Of a stretch of 64,000 nt of DNA, positions 62,930-64,000 are shown one piece after another. The notes below the pieces were generated by a model, which was given only the letters and a program-made list of their open reading frames with translations, made no database searches and was not told the DNA's origin. The stretch comes from Granulicella arctica (GTDB taxonomy: Bacteria; Acidobacteriota; Terriglobia; Terriglobales; Acidobacteriaceae). Position numbers and translations under genes: made by a program. Each line of letters starts with the position of its first letter. Position 1 is the first letter of the stretch. The stretch is from assembly GCF_025685605.1 (NCBI RefSeq), contig NZ_JAGTUT010000003.1, positions 124,001-188,000 on the forward strand, given 5' to 3'.

Positions 62930-63160
62930 GCACCAATCAGGTATACGTGATCCGCCGGCAGGTCAGATTATCATTCGGGGTCAGACCACCAATAAGTCCG
63001 CGACCCTTTACCTGTTCGCACCTGAAATCGCCACCCGCACCGGCGCCTCAGTCAACGGAACCCTTCTCATCCTCAGGTGTGGCCGCATCGCGGCCATCGA
63101 GGATTATCATGCGTGAAGCCCAGCCTGACAATTCCAAAATGTAAATTTTAGAGTGGCGAC
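62930..63160 (+). other. Unassigned stretch between two remnants
   Basis: An open frame on the plus strand (SATLYLFAPEIATRTGASVN, then TLLILRCGRIAAIEDYH) looks protein-like but has no start; it may be another fragment. No family recognised. Confidence 0.35.
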
Positions 63161-63163
63161 CTG

Positions 63164-63498
63164 ATGCCCTGGGTCTTTCGCCAGGCTAGATTGGAACCGT
63201 TGGTCGGGACACGAACCTGGGGCGGGTGGGTCGGTCTCGGTGGCTACCCCGTGCTACTCGATGGCGGAACCATCGAAGCCCTGAGCATCGGTTTTACACT
63301 CTCGCCGGCAAGTTCGATATCGAGAACATCGGCGTCTCGCCGAACGTCGAGGACGACCCGAACCTCGTCGCTCACGGCTACCATCCGCAGCTGGAGCGGG
63401 CTGTCGCCATCATCATGCAGGAGCTAAAGAAATCCTCGGTAAGTATTCTCTGCACCCCCTTACCTAGCTACCACAAACACCATGAACTCGGACGATAG
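63164..63498 (+). pseudogene. C-terminal remnant of a tricorn-type protease (S41)
   Basis: The first frame has GTRTWGGWVGLGGYPVLLDG and GTIEALSIGF; after a shift near 63290 the second frame carries LAGKFDIENIGVSPNVEDDP and HPQLERAVAIIMQELKK. This is the end of the S41 domain of tricorn-like proteases, after the catalytic Ser. The N-terminal propellers and PDZ are absent. A fragment only, with a frameshift. Confidence 0.68.
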
Positions 63499-63540
63499 AT
63501 CTATAGCGGTCGCAAGGTGCTCCTCGAAGGCAGAATCGAG

Positions 63541-64000
63541 CTAACGCGGTGCGAGTATGCCGCTCAAGAGATCTTCCTTGCCCGCGATGCGTTCCAGATG
63601 CGGGTACCGGAGCCCTTCGGTGTATGGCACATCAATAGTCTTGGGCACTCCGGCGAAACTCGCGATAAAGTGCAAGGGCTGTTTCGTTGCCAAAGCCGCG
63701 CGGAATGCATCACCGGACCATTTGACCCCATTGAGTGTATCGACCTTCATGCCGACAAAGAAACCTGCTTTCGCCGCTAGATCGCCCACCACAACGTCCG
63801 TTACCTCCCCTTGGCCGTTGGCTACCAAGCCGATCGTGTTCAAGCCAAGCGATCGCAGATCACTTGGGGGCGCTTGAAATGCATTGGGTTCGCCGGTGTA
63901 GATCAGCTTCCACCCAACCTTCTCCAGACCTCCAAGCGGCGCCTCGGCGTGTATGGTCTGCAGGCGATCTTCAAAGAAACCCTTCCAGTCGTACGGCGCG
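63541..64000 (-). CDS. C-terminal part of an M61 (glycyl aminopeptidase) family protein, runs off the window
   Basis: The minus frame stays open from the window edge to a stop at 63541-63543. It reads APYDWKGFFEDRLQTIHAEA, then a PDZ domain (VTDVVVGDLAAKAGFFVGMK) and the end YPHLERIAGKEDLLSGIL. This is the C-terminus of M61 metallopeptidases, which have a thermolysin-like domain with HExxH upstream; that part would lie beyond 64000. About 152 residues are visible. The frame is clean, so the gene may be intact. Confidence 0.75.
   Translation of the reverse strand, partial: APYDWKGFFEDRLQTIHAEAPLGGLEKVGWKLIYTGEPNAFQAPPSDLRSLGLNTIGLVANGQGEVTDVVVGDLAAKAGFFVGMKVDTLNGVKWSGDAFRAALATKQPLHFIASFAGVPKTIDVPYTEGLRYPHLERIAGKEDLLSGILAPR

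Noticed and set aside
1..64000. CRISPR array, tRNA or rRNA genes
   Set aside because: No regularly spaced repeats, no tRNA-like cloverleaf with GGTTCGA arm and no rRNA-like sequence were seen.

Overview
The window most resembles a soil acidobacterium of the Terriglobia (Granulicella / Terriglobus / Edaphobacter type). The reasons are moderate GC content, a planctomycete-type cytochrome c fragment, YsnF/AvaK (DUF2382) stress proteins, tandem Tat-exported ferritin-like proteins, tricorn-type and M61 peptidase remnants, and many small lineage-type hypothetical proteins. This is inferred from gene content; no rRNA or tRNA gene was found.

Layout. 0.4-4.4 kb holds a CpxA-like kinase, a membrane-anchored YncE-like propeller, an OmpR-type regulator and a small cytochrome c. 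5.4-9.7 kb holds a frameshifted secreted protein and a stress-envelope operon (three DUF2382 proteins and one OmpA-like protein). 9.7-13 kb is a mosaic: a PDZ remnant, four copies of a REP-like palindrome, an AAA ATPase whose 3' end is frameshifted into one repeat, and integrase and PAS remnants butted together. 13.5-24.2 kb is a run of small regulators and small paralogous proteins: a receiver, Crp/Fnr, cold-shock, an HPF-type hibernation factor, a pseudo-receiver/kinase pair, a PA2169-like bundle, an XRE regulator and an RMF-like ORF. Two families of tiny paralogues recur here.

24.5-37.7 kb is the most striking region: 13 tightly packed genes in two convergent arms that meet 6 bp apart. They encode a clan-A glycosidase, two extended SDR epimerases (one with a four-cysteine insertion), a B12-binding radical SAM enzyme, a GT4, four CgeB-like glycosyltransferases, a HAD phosphatase, a GT9-like transferase, a SAM methyltransferase and a sugar nucleotidyltransferase. 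This looks like one pathway for an uncharacterised, modified oligosaccharide or glycoconjugate. Next to it lies a decayed Tat-SDR gene and a receiver remnant.

39.6-53.9 kb returns to stress and envelope functions: two ferritin-like Tat proteins, a broken FAD monooxygenase, a second pseudo-receiver/kinase pair, a Crp/Fnr regulator, DUF1003, Mn catalase, TreZ, two DUF421 proteins, an MFS transporter, a HAD phosphatase and DUF4142. 54-64 kb is the decayed end: a GGDEF/EAL gene broken by two frameshifts, an SDR, a complete IS481/ISNCY-like element with doubled terminal repeats, a few small intact genes, a degenerate IS110 element, a tricorn protease fragment and the C-terminus of an M61 peptidase running off the window.

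A large share of the genes carry single-base frameshifts, some of them in homopolymers. These may be true decay or assembly errors, and raw reads would decide.
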